A stretch of 64,000 bases of DNA from Alkalitalea saponilacus (GTDB lineage Bacteria; Bacteroidota; Bacteroidia; Bacteroidales; Marinilabiliaceae): NCBI RefSeq assembly GCF_900168165.1, contig NZ_FUYV01000015.1, positions 62,001 through 126,000 on the forward strand, given 5' to 3'. Below the pieces are notes generated by a model. That model was not told the DNA's origin, made no database searches, and saw only the letters and a list, made by a program, of their open reading frames with translations. Position numbers and translations under genes: made by a program. This document shows positions 1 to 9,023 of this stretch, in pieces (position 1 is the first letter of the stretch; each line of letters begins with the position of its first letter).

Positions 1-1495
1 AATTAAAAGCGTGCAAATAAGTTGCTGAAAAAATGGCATAATCCCAATTTTCAAAGCTGCGGTTATGCCAACTGGTTTGACGATGTTCTTTAACTCTGTC
101 GTTATGTCTGAAAAACCAGGCCGTTTCAAAGTTGGATGCAATAATCAGGTCTTCTTCCCCGGTTTCGTTTAAGTAGTCGTTTAGCCATTCTGCAGCCGGT
201 CTGATGGTATGAAAATAATAATCCGCTTCATATTTCCCGAAAGCTCCTTTATAGCCACCCGTAATCTGATTAAAATAAAGGTATTGAAATGGATGATTTA
301 TAATCATGAATTTTATGGGATGGATTATTGATATTAATAAAAGAACTGCCAGAACAGCTCTGGCTGTTATGGCTTTCCTAACCTTAAGGAATTGCCACAA
401 GCGGCTTATGCCGATGGCCGATAGAACAACCATAGGGGGGTAGATAAACAATACATGCCTCCAGCCTCCGTAAACATTCGATTCTTTAAAGATGATATAC
501 AGAAGGGGGAAGAAGATTGTAAATACAATGAATCCAAAAAACAATCGTTTTTTGGATGATTTCCAAAAACCTGTGAAAAAGAATAATAAAAAACCTACTA
601 AAACCGGCAGAGCGATGGTTATCATCATCATCCATGGAAGATAGAACCAGGGCAGCATATCAGACCACATCAGTTCTCCCATAAAAAGTTGCCGGATGGT
701 AACCGGATAAGCTTCCATCAGCTGATGTGAAATAATCGGGTGCTTAATTGGATTCAGCAAAGCAAAAGGCCAAAAAACTAATCCCAGTAAATACCCTGAT
801 ATGGCAACCCATAGTGTTTTAAGCCAGATTGGATGGCGAAAGTCAGGCGTTGTTCGGTTTAATAAATAGTCATTGATCAACAACAGCACTGTAATGATAA
901 AAAGCCAACCAATCAGAATCAGGCCGGGAGGTCTGATGCTGATGGTAAATGCAATGACGAGGGTCATTGCGATCATGGTTTTCCTCGAAATTAAAGGCCA
1001 TTCCCTCATCCATTTTACCAAAAACCAGATGCCGGCTATATAACCCAACGCAAATGGAATATCTTTCAGGTTATTAAAACTGTGCCCAATTAACCTGGGA
1101 GATAATATGCAGAGGATGATAGAGAAAAATGCAGCACGCCACCCGCCAAGATTAAAAGCCAAAAGAACTATAAAAAGAAAAATCAGCCAACCAGCCAAAG
1201 CGTTCATTAAGTGCCTGAGAGTGAAAATATCTTCAATATTAAATACTCTGGCGATAAGAGATGCCGCATTATCAAATCCCTGCCCGTAGTATTTCAGATT
1301 TGTTTGCGGCGTATGAAGGGCAGAGGTGTCGCTCCCAAAAGAGTAATACCAATTTACCACAGCTTCGGCTTGATTGAGATGGAAATATTCATCGCCGGAT
1401 ATGCCCGCATCCATTGCCATAACAAGCATTACAGGCAATGTAATTGCCAGCAATGCTTTGGTAAGGTACTTGAATATTTTATCCTCATTTATCAT
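1..1495 (-). CDS. GT-C (PMT/GT39-like) membrane glycosyltransferase, 3' part cut by window edge
   Basis: Translating the minus strand from the ATG at 1495 gives an uninterrupted frame of about 498 residues that runs off the left edge. It starts MINEDKIFKYLTKALL and contains many hydrophobic segments separated by short loops, the layout of GT-C glycosyltransferases that use polyprenyl-phosphate sugars. The first extracytoplasmic loop carries a GDE acidic pair (about residues 34-36) and a later loop has FNNLKDIPF, both typical of the GT39/ArnT-like group. The end of the visible part looks like a soluble periplasmic tail. The start lies 11 bases after the stop of the GT2 gene, so the two are probably co-transcribed, the GT2 making the lipid-linked sugar that this enzyme would transfer. 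Acceptor and sugar are unknown. Confidence 0.75.
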   Translation of the reverse strand, partial: MINEDKIFKYLTKALLAITLPVMLVMAMDAGISGDEYFHLNQAEAVVNWYYSFGSDTSALHTPQTNLKYYGQGFDNAASLIARVFNIEDIFTLRHLMNALAGWLIFLFIVLLAFNLGGWRAAFFSIILCILSPRLIGHSFNNLKDIPFALGYIAGIWFLVKWMREWPLISRKTMIAMTLVIAFTISIRPPGLILIGWLFIITVLLLINDYLLNRTTPDFRHPIWLKTLWVAISGYLLGLVFWPFALLNPIKHPIISHQLMEAYPVTIRQLFMGELMWSDMLPWFYLPWMMMITIALPVLVGFLLFFFTGFWKSSKKRLFFGFIVFTIFFPLLYIIFKESNVYGGWRHVLFIYPPMVVLSAIGISRLWQFLKVRKAITARAVLAVLLLISIIHPIKFMIINHPFQYLYFNQITGGYKGAFGKYEADYYFHTIRPAAEWLNDYLNETGEEDLIIASNFETAWFFRHNDRVKEHRQTSWHNRSFENWDYAIFSATYLHAFN

Positions 1496-1506
1496 TCTTT
1501 TCTCAA

Positions 1507-2421
1507 TCAGAAATACTTTTTACGGATGAAATATATGGGCCTGTCCTGACTCTCTTTATAGGTTCTGTAAATATATTCGCCTAAAACGCCTAAGAACGTT
1601 AGTTGTATGGATCCTAAAAAATAGATGCTTATCATGGTGGAAGACCATCCCAATGGCGCCCATCCGGTTATTTTTGATACCAGAACATGAATTCCTGCCA
1701 ACAGAAAAATAAAAACACCGGTTAAACCCAACCATAAACAGGCCCTTAATGGAAATTTTGAGAAAGAAAAGACTGCATCAGCTGCCAGTCCGAACAGGTC
1801 TGTTAGCGACATTTTTGATTCTCCTGAAGCCCGCTCCTGTCGTTCATAACTGATGCTGGTTTGCCTGAAACCAATGTAGCTTCTGAGACCCGGTATATAT
1901 CGGGTTTTCTCTTTCATGGTGAGCAGGGCATCTAATGCCTGCCGGTTTATCATTGAAAAATGACCCGTGTTTTCAATTTGGCTTAATCCGCTTGCTTCAG
2001 TAAAAATACGGTGGAATAATTTGGTCATCCATCGTCTTCTTTTATCATCTTTTCTGGCATCGCGAAAGCCGTTAACCACATCAAACCGACCATCTTTTAA
2101 CTTTTCATACATCAAAGGAAGCAACTCGGGAGGATCCTGCAAATCAGAGTCCATCAACGCTATAAACTCACCTGAGGCATGCTCCAGCCCTGCTGTTATG
2201 GCTGCCTGATGACCAAAATTACGTGAAAATTCTATGATTTTTATTCTGGTTTCAGCAGTTCTTTGCTCATGAAGTATCTCCAAAGTTCTGTCCCTGCTGC
2301 CATCATCCACGAATATAATTTCATATGCCTGATCCATCTCCTGCATAGAAGATTTAATTCTGTCGAGTAGTTTCGGCAGAATCAGTTCTTCATTGTAAAC
2401 CGGAATAACTATTGAAATCAT
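1507..2421 (-). CDS. GtrB/DPM1-like polyprenyl-phosphate glycosyltransferase (GT2)
   Basis: 304 residues. The N-terminal GT-A domain begins MISIVIPVYNEE and has the nucleotide-binding VDDGSRD stretch and the metal-binding LMDSDLQDPP (D-x-D) motif. Two hydrophobic segments at about 228-258 and 268-290 anchor the C-terminus. This is the arrangement of GtrB, ArnC and dolichol-phosphate-mannose-synthase-like enzymes, which move a sugar from a nucleotide donor to undecaprenyl phosphate at the cytoplasmic face. The next gene, 11 bases downstream, is a GT-C enzyme that would use such a lipid-linked sugar. The sugar (glucose, mannose or aminoarabinose-like) cannot be read from the sequence. Confidence 0.85.
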   Translation of the reverse strand: MISIVIPVYNEELILPKLLDRIKSSMQEMDQAYEIIFVDDGSRDRTLEILHEQRTAETRIKIIEFSRNFGHQAAITAGLEHASGEFIALMDSDLQDPPELLPLMYEKLKDGRFDVVNGFRDARKDDKRRRWMTKLFHRIFTEASGLSQIENTGHFSMINRQALDALLTMKEKTRYIPGLRSYIGFRQTSISYERQERASGESKMSLTDLFGLAADAVFSFSKFPLRACLWLGLTGVFIFLLAGIHVLVSKITGWAPLGWSSTMISIYFLGSIQLTFLGVLGEYIYRTYKESQDRPIYFIRKKYF

Positions 2422-2503
2422 AGCAGTAAATTATATGTTATACTTTTGCGTTGGTCTTTAACTCTGAATTAATATCAGGATTGAGTATCAGTTTCAGGGT
2501 TTT

Positions 2504-3649
2504 TTAATTCTCAATATTTACCCATGTATTATTGGTTCGGTTCGATTTTATAACAGCATGGATAAACTGCATCCCTCTTACACCATCATGCACAGTTGGG
2601 AACTCTCCATGTGCAAATTGCTCTTTTCTTATGCTTTTTGCAATTCCTTTATAAATATTAGCAAGAGCTTCATAAATTCCTTCCGGGTGTCCGGCAGGCA
2701 TGGTTTGTCCCAGTTCACACAAATCAGAATTATAGCTGTTCCCGGGTTTGTAAATTCTGGCAGGTTCGTTATCTGTCAGCAGATAAAGATGGTTAGGATT
2801 TTCCTGACTCCACTTAAGTGAGGCTTTTGAGCCATATATTCCAATATTAAGATCGTTTTCTACTCCGCCTGCTACCTGAGTTGCCCGAATGACACCTTTT
2901 AGTTTCTCTGTAAAACGCAGCAAAACGGTACCGTCTAAATCCAGAGAAATATCTTCACGAATTGTATTAAGGTCGGCCAAGACTTCTTGAACATTTAAAC
3001 CAGTAATATATTCAATCAGGTTAAAGGCATGTACGCCAATATCTCCCATACAGCAACTTGCTCCGGCAACTTCCGGGTTCAGTCGCCACACGCCTTTTAT
3101 GCGTGTTTCGTTACCATGAATTATGCTGTTTATCCATCCCTGGTAATATTGTGCATCTATTCGTTGTATTTCTCCAAGTAATCCCTTCTCCACCAAAGCT
3201 CGCATTTGCCTTACCATGGGGTAACCGGTATAGGTATGTGCGAGTGCAAAGGTTATGTCATTATCTCTAACTAAATCCTCAATAACTTTGGCTTCATCAA
3301 CGTTAAGAGTCATTGGCTTTTCACACATCACATGAAACTGATGAGCAATGAGTTCTTTGATTATGGGGAAATGTGATGCATTAGGAGTCACCACCGCAAT
3401 GAGTTGCATTCTTTCCTCCTCGGATAAGGCTGTTTCACCAGCGATTAACTCCTCAACATTTTTATAGCACCTTTTTAAGTCGAACCCTTCTTTTCGGGCA
3501 AATTCCAGACTTCTGCTGTTGTCAGAACTGAAAATCCCTCCAATTAACTCAAATTGACCTGACGACAATGCTGATTTTCGGTGAGTATCACCAATAAAGG
3601 CTCCTGTACCACCGCCAATCATGCCCATTTTTATCTTTTGATTTGCCAT
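2504..3649 (-). CDS. Gfo/Idh/MocA family oxidoreductase, cytoplasmic
   Basis: 381 residues with no signal peptide, so probably cytoplasmic, unlike the two exported paralogues upstream. The N-terminal Rossmann fold has a glycine-rich MIGGGTGAFIGDTH loop, and the family EKP motif is in HVMCEKPMTL. The C-terminal alpha/beta domain is complete and the length is usual. Enzymes of this family oxidise or reduce a sugar or cyclitol hydroxyl with NAD(P). It is the last gene of the minus-strand cluster that begins at 9023 and is separated from the isomerase gene by about 200 bases holding a 98-base inverted repeat, so it may be expressed differently. A keto-sugar reductase or dehydrogenase acting on the imported product of the periplasmic genes is a reasonable inference. 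Confidence 0.85.
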   Translation of the reverse strand: MANQKIKMGMIGGGTGAFIGDTHRKSALSSGQFELIGGIFSSDNSRSLEFARKEGFDLKRCYKNVEELIAGETALSEEERMQLIAVVTPNASHFPIIKELIAHQFHVMCEKPMTLNVDEAKVIEDLVRDNDITFALAHTYTGYPMVRQMRALVEKGLLGEIQRIDAQYYQGWINSIIHGNETRIKGVWRLNPEVAGASCCMGDIGVHAFNLIEYITGLNVQEVLADLNTIREDISLDLDGTVLLRFTEKLKGVIRATQVAGGVENDLNIGIYGSKASLKWSQENPNHLYLLTDNEPARIYKPGNSYNSDLCELGQTMPAGHPEGIYEALANIYKGIAKSIRKEQFAHGEFPTVHDGVRGMQFIHAVIKSNRTNNTWVNIEN

Positions 3650-3692
3650 TTTTCAATACGATGAAAGTGAAGTAAATCCGTGTTTATAAAAT

Positions 3693-3790
3693 TGAGATGT
3701 CGCCCTGTTTCCTGAATTGTGATAGAACGATATTAACCAATACAAATTATGAATTGTAATAGACCCGGTTAAAACAGGGGCGACATCTCA
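3693..3790. repeat. 98-bp element with 18/19-bp terminal inverted repeats
   Basis: TGAGATGTCGCCCTGTTT at 3693-3710 is the reverse complement of AAACAGGGGCGACATCTCA at 3772-3790, apart from one extra C/G. The arms enclose about 61 AT-rich bases with no reading frame. It fills the 200-base gap between the isomerase (stop at 3851) and the cytoplasmic oxidoreductase (start at 3649). No clear target-site duplication is seen. It could be a tiny MITE remnant or a transcribed long hairpin that separates expression of the two genes. Confidence 0.6.
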
Positions 3791-3850
3791 TTTGAAACAG
3801 TCCAGGTTTCAAATACTTGTTTATATATTAGCTTTGAAATAGTCCCATTG

Positions 3851-4696
3851 CTAAAGATCTCTCGATATTTCTCTTAAATGTTCGATGGATTTGGCAACTT
3901 TTGGTGCCGGATTTTCCCAGTCCCATTCATGCTCAATGGTAATAACCCCCTTAAAACCGGTCTCTTTAAGCACCTGAAGAGCTTCTCTCATATTAAAAAC
4001 GCCAGTGCCAAAAGGAACAGTGTATGCTTCCATATCATCAAATGCTGTCATGTCTTTGAGATGCAGATATTTGATACGACCTTCCAACATTTTATATACA
4101 TCAATTGGATTTAGTCCCGAACGCATCCAGTGTCCGTTGTCTGCACTCACACCAATTCTGGAATCCCTTCCCTCTATAACATCCAGAACTGTTTGAGGAT
4201 TCCAATAACGAGTGGGAGGGGGGTGATTATGAATCGCCAGTTGAACATCATATTTCTTCACGAGGCTTTCTATTAAATCCATCCAGATTGGATCTGGCTC
4301 GCTTCCTATGGTTTTGATTCCCATATCGGCTGCAAAGGCGAACAACTGTTCCCACTCTTCTTCTGAACCTGCAGCCACAATTCCGTAATTGATAATTTTT
4401 ATATCATGTTTATTTGTCAATTCGCGCATCAGGTTTTTGGTCTCCGCGTTCATGCTGAAATGAGTGGTTGCATCGCTTTCTTCAGTGATTTTCTGTCCGG
4501 GATACGCTTCAATATACTTAAGCCCCAGATTGCTTGCTGTTTCCAGCGCTTCTTCAAAGGTGAATCGATTAAAGGTCCACGCTTGTACAGCCAGTTTCCA
4601 GCCGTGATCCTCCCAAGGATGGAGATTTTCTTCGGCTTCTTTGCACGAAATGTTCATGAGCATGAGTAGCGCTAAAAACAATGATGTTGGTTTCAT
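3851..4696 (-). CDS. Lipoprotein TIM-barrel sugar isomerase/epimerase-like (AP-endonuclease 2 fold)
   Basis: 281 residues. A short hydrophobic leader ends in a lipobox-like MNISC, predicting an exported lipoprotein. The rest is a xylose-isomerase-like TIM barrel: WKLAVQAWTFNRFTFEEAL at the first strand, HNHPPP, GVSADNGHWMRSG (metal-ligand Asp and His) and a final VITIEHEWDWEN strand with Glu. The family is usually called sugar phosphate isomerase/epimerase, but an exported member will not see phosphorylated sugars. Exported members beside Gfo/Idh/MocA genes are known in Bacteroides clusters that act on 3-keto-glycosides, where they work as lyases or hydratases. The gene follows the 4755-6104 oxidoreductase by 58 bases and is probably in its operon. 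Substrate is inferred, not seen. Confidence 0.8.
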   Translation of the reverse strand: MKPTSLFLALLMLMNISCKEAEENLHPWEDHGWKLAVQAWTFNRFTFEEALETASNLGLKYIEAYPGQKITEESDATTHFSMNAETKNLMRELTNKHDIKIINYGIVAAGSEEEWEQLFAFAADMGIKTIGSEPDPIWMDLIESLVKKYDVQLAIHNHPPPTRYWNPQTVLDVIEGRDSRIGVSADNGHWMRSGLNPIDVYKMLEGRIKYLHLKDMTAFDDMEAYTVPFGTGVFNMREALQVLKETGFKGVITIEHEWDWENPAPKVAKSIEHLREISRDL

Positions 4697-4754
4697 AGAT
4701 GTGATTTAAGGTTATTATTTGTAGTCCTCCGATTGAGCCCTGGATTTTTAATGC

Positions 4755-6104
4755 TTAAACCTTTGGGAGTTCCCAAGGTTTTCTGTAAACCGGCCAAATA
4801 AGATCATTCGCTTTATTATTGTTGACAAACTCCTTCTTATTGTCGTCCCAGTAAAGTTTTTCTCCAACGCGGTGTGCAATGTTCCCCATATGAGAAACAA
4901 TGGCAATCTCCTTACCAACGTCAATTGAGCCCCTTGGGGTTTTCCTGGTTCTCATGCAGTCCAGAAAATCTCTGACATGATTGGCAGCATCTTTTCCGTC
5001 TCCAGTTTGTCTTGGAACCTCAGCAATGGAACCTTCTTGTCCGGGTTTCTCAGGAAGGACTTCCCATCCACCTCGATCAACCACCAAAGTCCCATTGTCG
5101 CCAATAAATGCAACTCCATGTCCGCGATTATATGGCCCCCGATCAATTCCAATGGCATGTTCCCATTGTAAAATGAAATCATCAAATTCGTATATGGCAG
5201 TTTGCGTGTCCGGAGTTTCCATGGCAGCTTTATCGATGCTGAAATTCCCACCTACAGACATAATGCTATTCGGCATAGAAGCTTTCATTCCATACAGGGC
5301 AAAATCAATAAGATGCGCTCCCCAATCGGTCATCAAACCTCCTCCGTAATCCCAGAACCATCTGAAATGGAAATGAAATCTGTTTCCATTAAAAGGGCGT
5401 TTTGGTGCGGGACCGAGCCAAAAATCATAATCCACTCCGGCCGGGGGATTTCCGTCAGGTCTTGGAACTGGTTTTAACCATGAAAGATAGGCCCAGGTTT
5501 TAACTTTGCGAATGTTTCCAAGTTTACCTGAATGAACGTAGGCCATGGCATCCTGCCAGTGGTCTCCGCTACGCTGCCATTGTCCAACCTGCACCACCCG
5601 GTTGTATTGTTTGGCGTACTTTTCCATTATCAGGCATTCGCCAATGGTGTTGGCCAATGGCTTTTCCACATAAATGTCTTTTCCCGCTTTGCAGGCATCA
5701 ATAAATGGTAAACAGTGCCAATGATCAGGTGTTGCGATAATAACGGCGTCAATATCATCACGTGCAATAAGATCTCGATAGTCGTTATACTCTGCTATTT
5801 CGGGTGGCTGAACTTCTCCCTGCCCAGTTTTTTCTCTGGTTTTTAGGTAGTAGTCGCGGGCATCATGTACCCGTCTGGTCAGTATGTTTTGATCTACATC
5901 ACACATGGCTACCAACTCAGTGTCGGGCTGCTCCATAAAACGCATGATGTTTGTTAGTCCCATTCCGTTAACCCCAATGACTCCATACCTGATTTTTGGC
6001 CCTTTACTGGAACAACCTGTCATGCCGGGCAAGGCTGAAGCCAGACTTGCCCCCGCTATTACTGCGGCACTGTTTTTGCAAAATGATCTTCTTGTTTGTG
6101 TCAT
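4755..6104 (-). CDS. Tat-exported lipoprotein Gfo/Idh/MocA oxidoreductase
   Basis: 449 residues. The start is a twin-arginine signal ([18 protein letters not shown]) whose end has a lipobox-like GMTGC, so the folded, cofactor-loaded enzyme should be exported and lipid-anchored. The mature part has the Rossmann loop [12 protein letters not shown], the EKP motif in [10 protein letters not shown], and the long C-terminal domain with [20 protein letters not shown] typical of the exported subfamily. Related proteins carry tightly bound NAD and oxidise or reduce sugar hydroxyls without cytoplasmic cofactor exchange. It starts 25 bases after the stop of a second such enzyme and precedes the lipoprotein TIM barrel, so the three form a likely operon. 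The substrate is probably a glycoside or amino-sugar glycoside, by analogy only. Confidence 0.88.
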   Translation of the reverse strand: MTQTRRSFCKNSAAVIAGASLASALPGMTGCSSKGPKIRYGVIGVNGMGLTNIMRFMEQPDTELVAMCDVDQNILTRRVHDARDYYLKTREKTGQGEVQPPEIAEYNDYRDLIARDDIDAVIIATPDHWHCLPFIDACKAGKDIYVEKPLANTIGECLIMEKYAKQYNRVVQVGQWQRSGDHWQDAMAYVHSGKLGNIRKVKTWAYLSWLKPVPRPDGNPPAGVDYDFWLGPAPKRPFNGNRFHFHFRWFWDYGGGLMTDWGAHLIDFALYGMKASMPNSIMSVGGNFSIDKAAMETPDTQTAIYEFDDFILQWEHAIGIDRGPYNRGHGVAFIGDNGTLVVDRGGWEVLPEKPGQEGSIAEVPRQTGDGKDAANHVRDFLDCMRTRKTPRGSIDVGKEIAIVSHMGNIAHRVGEKLYWDDNKKEFVNNNKANDLIWPVYRKPWELPKV

Positions 6105-6129
6105 ATTCCCCTGATTATTATTCTTTTAT

Positions 6130-7455
6130 TTACGACCTCACTGGGGTTCCCGGTATGGGAACCTCGAATTTCATATCAACATTACCCTTTGTTATGTCTT
6201 CCGGCCCCAGTTTTAGATTGGAGTTATATATTTCATCCCACGTTATTCTTCTCCCCGTATAGGCTGATTCTCTTCCCATGATAGCTGCAAGATTGGACAA
6301 TGCCGTACGCTCTCCTTCATTGATGTAATAACCGGTTCTGATGGCTGTTACCAGATGGATATGTTCCTGTATATAGGGTGAAATTTTTGGTGTATTCATT
6401 GGATTACCCTGTTCATCATTTGGGTATTGATATTGCCATTTGATGCTGCCATCTAAGTTGTAAATGGTATTGAGACAGTTGGTGTATCCTTTTGTTCCCA
6501 TTACAATTTCGCCAACCCCGTTGGCGCAATTGTCAATCTGTCGGCACATACTGTGAGAAGAAACCCCGTTTCCAAAAGAAAAGTCAATGCTGAAAAAGTC
6601 AAACTGATCACCCGTTACTCTTCGATGACGACCTCCGTAACCAATTGCTGCCACCGGATACTTTTCCATAAACCAGTTAACCACATCAATATTATGAATG
6701 TGTGTGTCCAGAATGTGGTCACCACTGAGCCATGTGTAGTTATTCCAGTTTCGCAACATGTATTCCATGTCAGTCCAGCCTTCCTGGCGGCGTCTGAACC
6801 ATACGTGTTCCTGATTCCAGAAAGCTTTGGCAGCCACAGGTTGCCCAATGGCGCCGTTGGCTACTCGTTCGAATGTTGCCAGATAGTCGTGCTGGTGTCT
6901 TCTCTGTGTCCCTGTTACTACATTTAATCCCAAGGTTTTTGCCATTCGTGAGGTGGCAATAACCGAACGAATCCCTACCGGATCAACGGCAACAGGTTTC
7001 TCCATGAAAACATGTTTTTTTGCTTCAATAGCAGTTCTGAAATGATCAGGCCTGAAGAATGGTGGAGTAACAAGTAGAACCACATCAACATCTGTCTGCA
7101 TTACTTTTTTGTAAGCATCAAGCCCTGAGAAGCATCTGTCGTCAGGTACTTCGATGTTAAATCTGCCCAAACGTTCTCTAACTTCTGTTATTTTATCGGG
7201 AAATACATCTGCTAATGCTCCCACTTCAACCCCCGGGCCTGTACTCAAAAAGTTAAGCAAAGCTCCAGTACCTCTGTGTCCGCAGCCAATCAGTCCGGCC
7301 TTCAATCTTTTTCCGGCAGGAGCCCTCTCATTTAAAGGCGGGATTCCCAGCTCTTCAGATCTTCTTTTTTTTGAACAACCTGCCAGCATTGATACTCCCA
7401 TTATTCCAATGGTGCCAGCCAATGCGGTGTTTTCAAGAAATTTTCGCCTGTTCAT
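6130..7455 (-). CDS. Second Tat-exported lipoprotein Gfo/Idh/MocA oxidoreductase
   Basis: 441 residues from the ATG at 7455, chosen because the protein then begins MNRRKFLENTALAG, a good twin-arginine signal ending in the lipobox MLAGC. An upstream ATG at 7485 overlaps the previous stop as TAATG and is a possible coupled start. Longer frames extend into the preceding gene and lack sense. The mature enzyme has the Rossmann loop AGLIGCGHRGTGAL, the EKP motif in HVFMEKPVAVD, and the RRRQEGWTDMEYMLRNWNNYTWLSGDHI segment characteristic of large exported members. It is only a distant paralogue of the following gene, suggesting different steps (for example oxidation and reduction) of one pathway. 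It sits directly after the cytochrome-FGE fusion gene. Confidence 0.87.
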   Translation of the reverse strand: MNRRKFLENTALAGTIGIMGVSMLAGCSKKRRSEELGIPPLNERAPAGKRLKAGLIGCGHRGTGALLNFLSTGPGVEVGALADVFPDKITEVRERLGRFNIEVPDDRCFSGLDAYKKVMQTDVDVVLLVTPPFFRPDHFRTAIEAKKHVFMEKPVAVDPVGIRSVIATSRMAKTLGLNVVTGTQRRHQHDYLATFERVANGAIGQPVAAKAFWNQEHVWFRRRQEGWTDMEYMLRNWNNYTWLSGDHILDTHIHNIDVVNWFMEKYPVAAIGYGGRHRRVTGDQFDFFSIDFSFGNGVSSHSMCRQIDNCANGVGEIVMGTKGYTNCLNTIYNLDGSIKWQYQYPNDEQGNPMNTPKISPYIQEHIHLVTAIRTGYYINEGERTALSNLAAIMGRESAYTGRRITWDEIYNSNLKLGPEDITKGNVDMKFEVPIPGTPVRS

Positions 7456-7484
7456 ATTTTTGTTTTTCTGCATCTTGTTTCTCA

Positions 7485-9023
7485 TTAATTGTTTGTATCT
7501 GACTGAGGCACGTGAACAACTCTGAAGCCCACATGGTTTGCATCGGAATACCACCATCTGCTTTTGGGTATTTGCGGGTCTGTTCTCAGCCATAAATCGG
7601 TGCGTGTATGGTCTCGTGCAGCCACGCGCAAATCTGCTGCGTCGCTCCTGAAAGAACCTCCTCGAATGACTCTTTCCTGTCCGGTTGCAGGGCCTCTGGG
7701 ATTTCGGACAACTCCTTCCGGATAGGATGAATATGTGTTTGGTGCGTACCAGTCAAGACAGAATTCAGCCACATTCCCCAGCATGTTAACCAATCCAAAA
7801 GGATTTTCAAATACATTACCCGGTTCGGAAGTCCTGTTGCTGCTGTTTTGATTGTAAATTGCATAATTTGAAATGACATCAGTGGATGGGCCAAAGATTC
7901 TGTTCCACCATGTTTGTGACGAGAACCTTCTGGGGTTGCCTTCAAAAAAATATGGTGTTTGCGTGTCGCCACGGGCAGCATATTCCCATTCGGCTTCGGT
8001 TGGTAGCCGATAATGTTTTCCGGTTACAGCAGATAACCATCTGCAATACTCCATGGCTGCATGATGTGTCATGGTAATGGCCGGTCTCTGTCCTGTTCCC
8101 CATCCCTGGTCGGGTGCTCCCCAGGGTGGTGTGGCTCCTGAAAAGCCGTCCACTTGTGCTTGTTCTTCAGCAGTGAGCCGGCCTTCTGAGGATGTGGCAT
8201 TAAACCAGGCAAGGAATTCATTCCATGTAACCTCTATTTTGGCCATGAAAAAGTCATCTAAATACACTTCTCTCTGAGGTCCTTCATCTTCCCGGCGGAA
8301 TGGCTCATTTTTTGGACTTCCCATTAGGAATGTACCACCGGGTATTGCTACCATTTCAAACGAAACGGTCGTCCCGGGTATGAATTCAGTATAGTTTTCA
8401 AATGCTTTTATTTTTGCAGGTGCGGTAAATGTCTCACCCTCCTCCTCTTCTTTTTGTCCAAATGCCAAATTTTGTGCATGCACATAATCCGGGTTGTAGT
8501 GGCCTGTATGTATGTGGCAGTTTAGGCAACTCAGATCATCTTTGTTTCTTTCGTAGTGAAGATGACTGTCAACACCTTCTGTACTTAATCCTACAGGAAA
8601 AAGATTGTCGTGACATCTGATGCAAGATGATTCGTAAGTGAAATTAATAGCAACCTCCGGCGAGCGCTTTGCTTCCCAGTTATAATCGGCGGAGTCTTTG
8701 AACAAAAAACCGTAAATATCATTGGCTCCATGTTTTATTTTGGACCACAAACGGTTCTCTCCATGAGGGGGGAGGTGACAATCGACACAATTTACTGTAA
8801 TTCCTGCTTTATTGTTAACGTGAGGCGATAAGCGCCAGGCATCTTCTGCATGGCCATGCACATGACATGAAAAACAATATTCGTTCGTTTCTGTGAAACG
8901 AACAGCCTTGTTGAATGGATAGATCAAAAGAAGAACGGTCACTACTCCGGCTGCAAACAACAGAAAGTTTTTTCGTCGATAAATAAAATTCCGGAAGGAA
9001 TTTTTTATTTGACCCAAATTCAT
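7485..9023 (-). CDS. NapC/NirT-type tetraheme cytochrome c fused to an FGE/SUMF1-like domain
   Basis: 512 residues. An uncleaved N-terminal helix (about 19-36) is followed by four CxxCH haem motifs at residues 50-54, 79-83, 134-138 and 166-170, spaced as in NapC/NirT/NrfH quinol-oxidising cytochromes. After a Glu-rich linker (about 190-200) comes a full SUMF1/FGE-type domain (about 218-505) with VAIPGGTFLMGS, RLPTEAEWEYAAR, NMLGNVAEFCLDWY and VIRGGSFRSDAADLRVAARD. In true formylglycine-generating enzymes the GGS stretch is followed by two copper-binding cysteines; here they are absent, so the domain is probably structural or binding, as in GldJ/GldK. It heads the oxidoreductase operon and could pass electrons between the quinone pool and the exported enzymes. 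The whole protein should face the periplasm. Confidence 0.85.
   Translation of the reverse strand: MNLGQIKNSFRNFIYRRKNFLLFAAGVVTVLLLIYPFNKAVRFTETNEYCFSCHVHGHAEDAWRLSPHVNNKAGITVNCVDCHLPPHGENRLWSKIKHGANDIYGFLFKDSADYNWEAKRSPEVAINFTYESSCIRCHDNLFPVGLSTEGVDSHLHYERNKDDLSCLNCHIHTGHYNPDYVHAQNLAFGQKEEEEGETFTAPAKIKAFENYTEFIPGTTVSFEMVAIPGGTFLMGSPKNEPFRREDEGPQREVYLDDFFMAKIEVTWNEFLAWFNATSSEGRLTAEEQAQVDGFSGATPPWGAPDQGWGTGQRPAITMTHHAAMEYCRWLSAVTGKHYRLPTEAEWEYAARGDTQTPYFFEGNPRRFSSQTWWNRIFGPSTDVISNYAIYNQNSSNRTSEPGNVFENPFGLVNMLGNVAEFCLDWYAPNTYSSYPEGVVRNPRGPATGQERVIRGGSFRSDAADLRVAARDHTRTDLWLRTDPQIPKSRWWYSDANHVGFRVVHVPQSDTNN

Noticed and set aside
4952-5477. Several 60-120 residue frames within the exported oxidoreductase genes
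   Set aside because: They overlap well-supported enzymes in other frames and show no domain or start signals.
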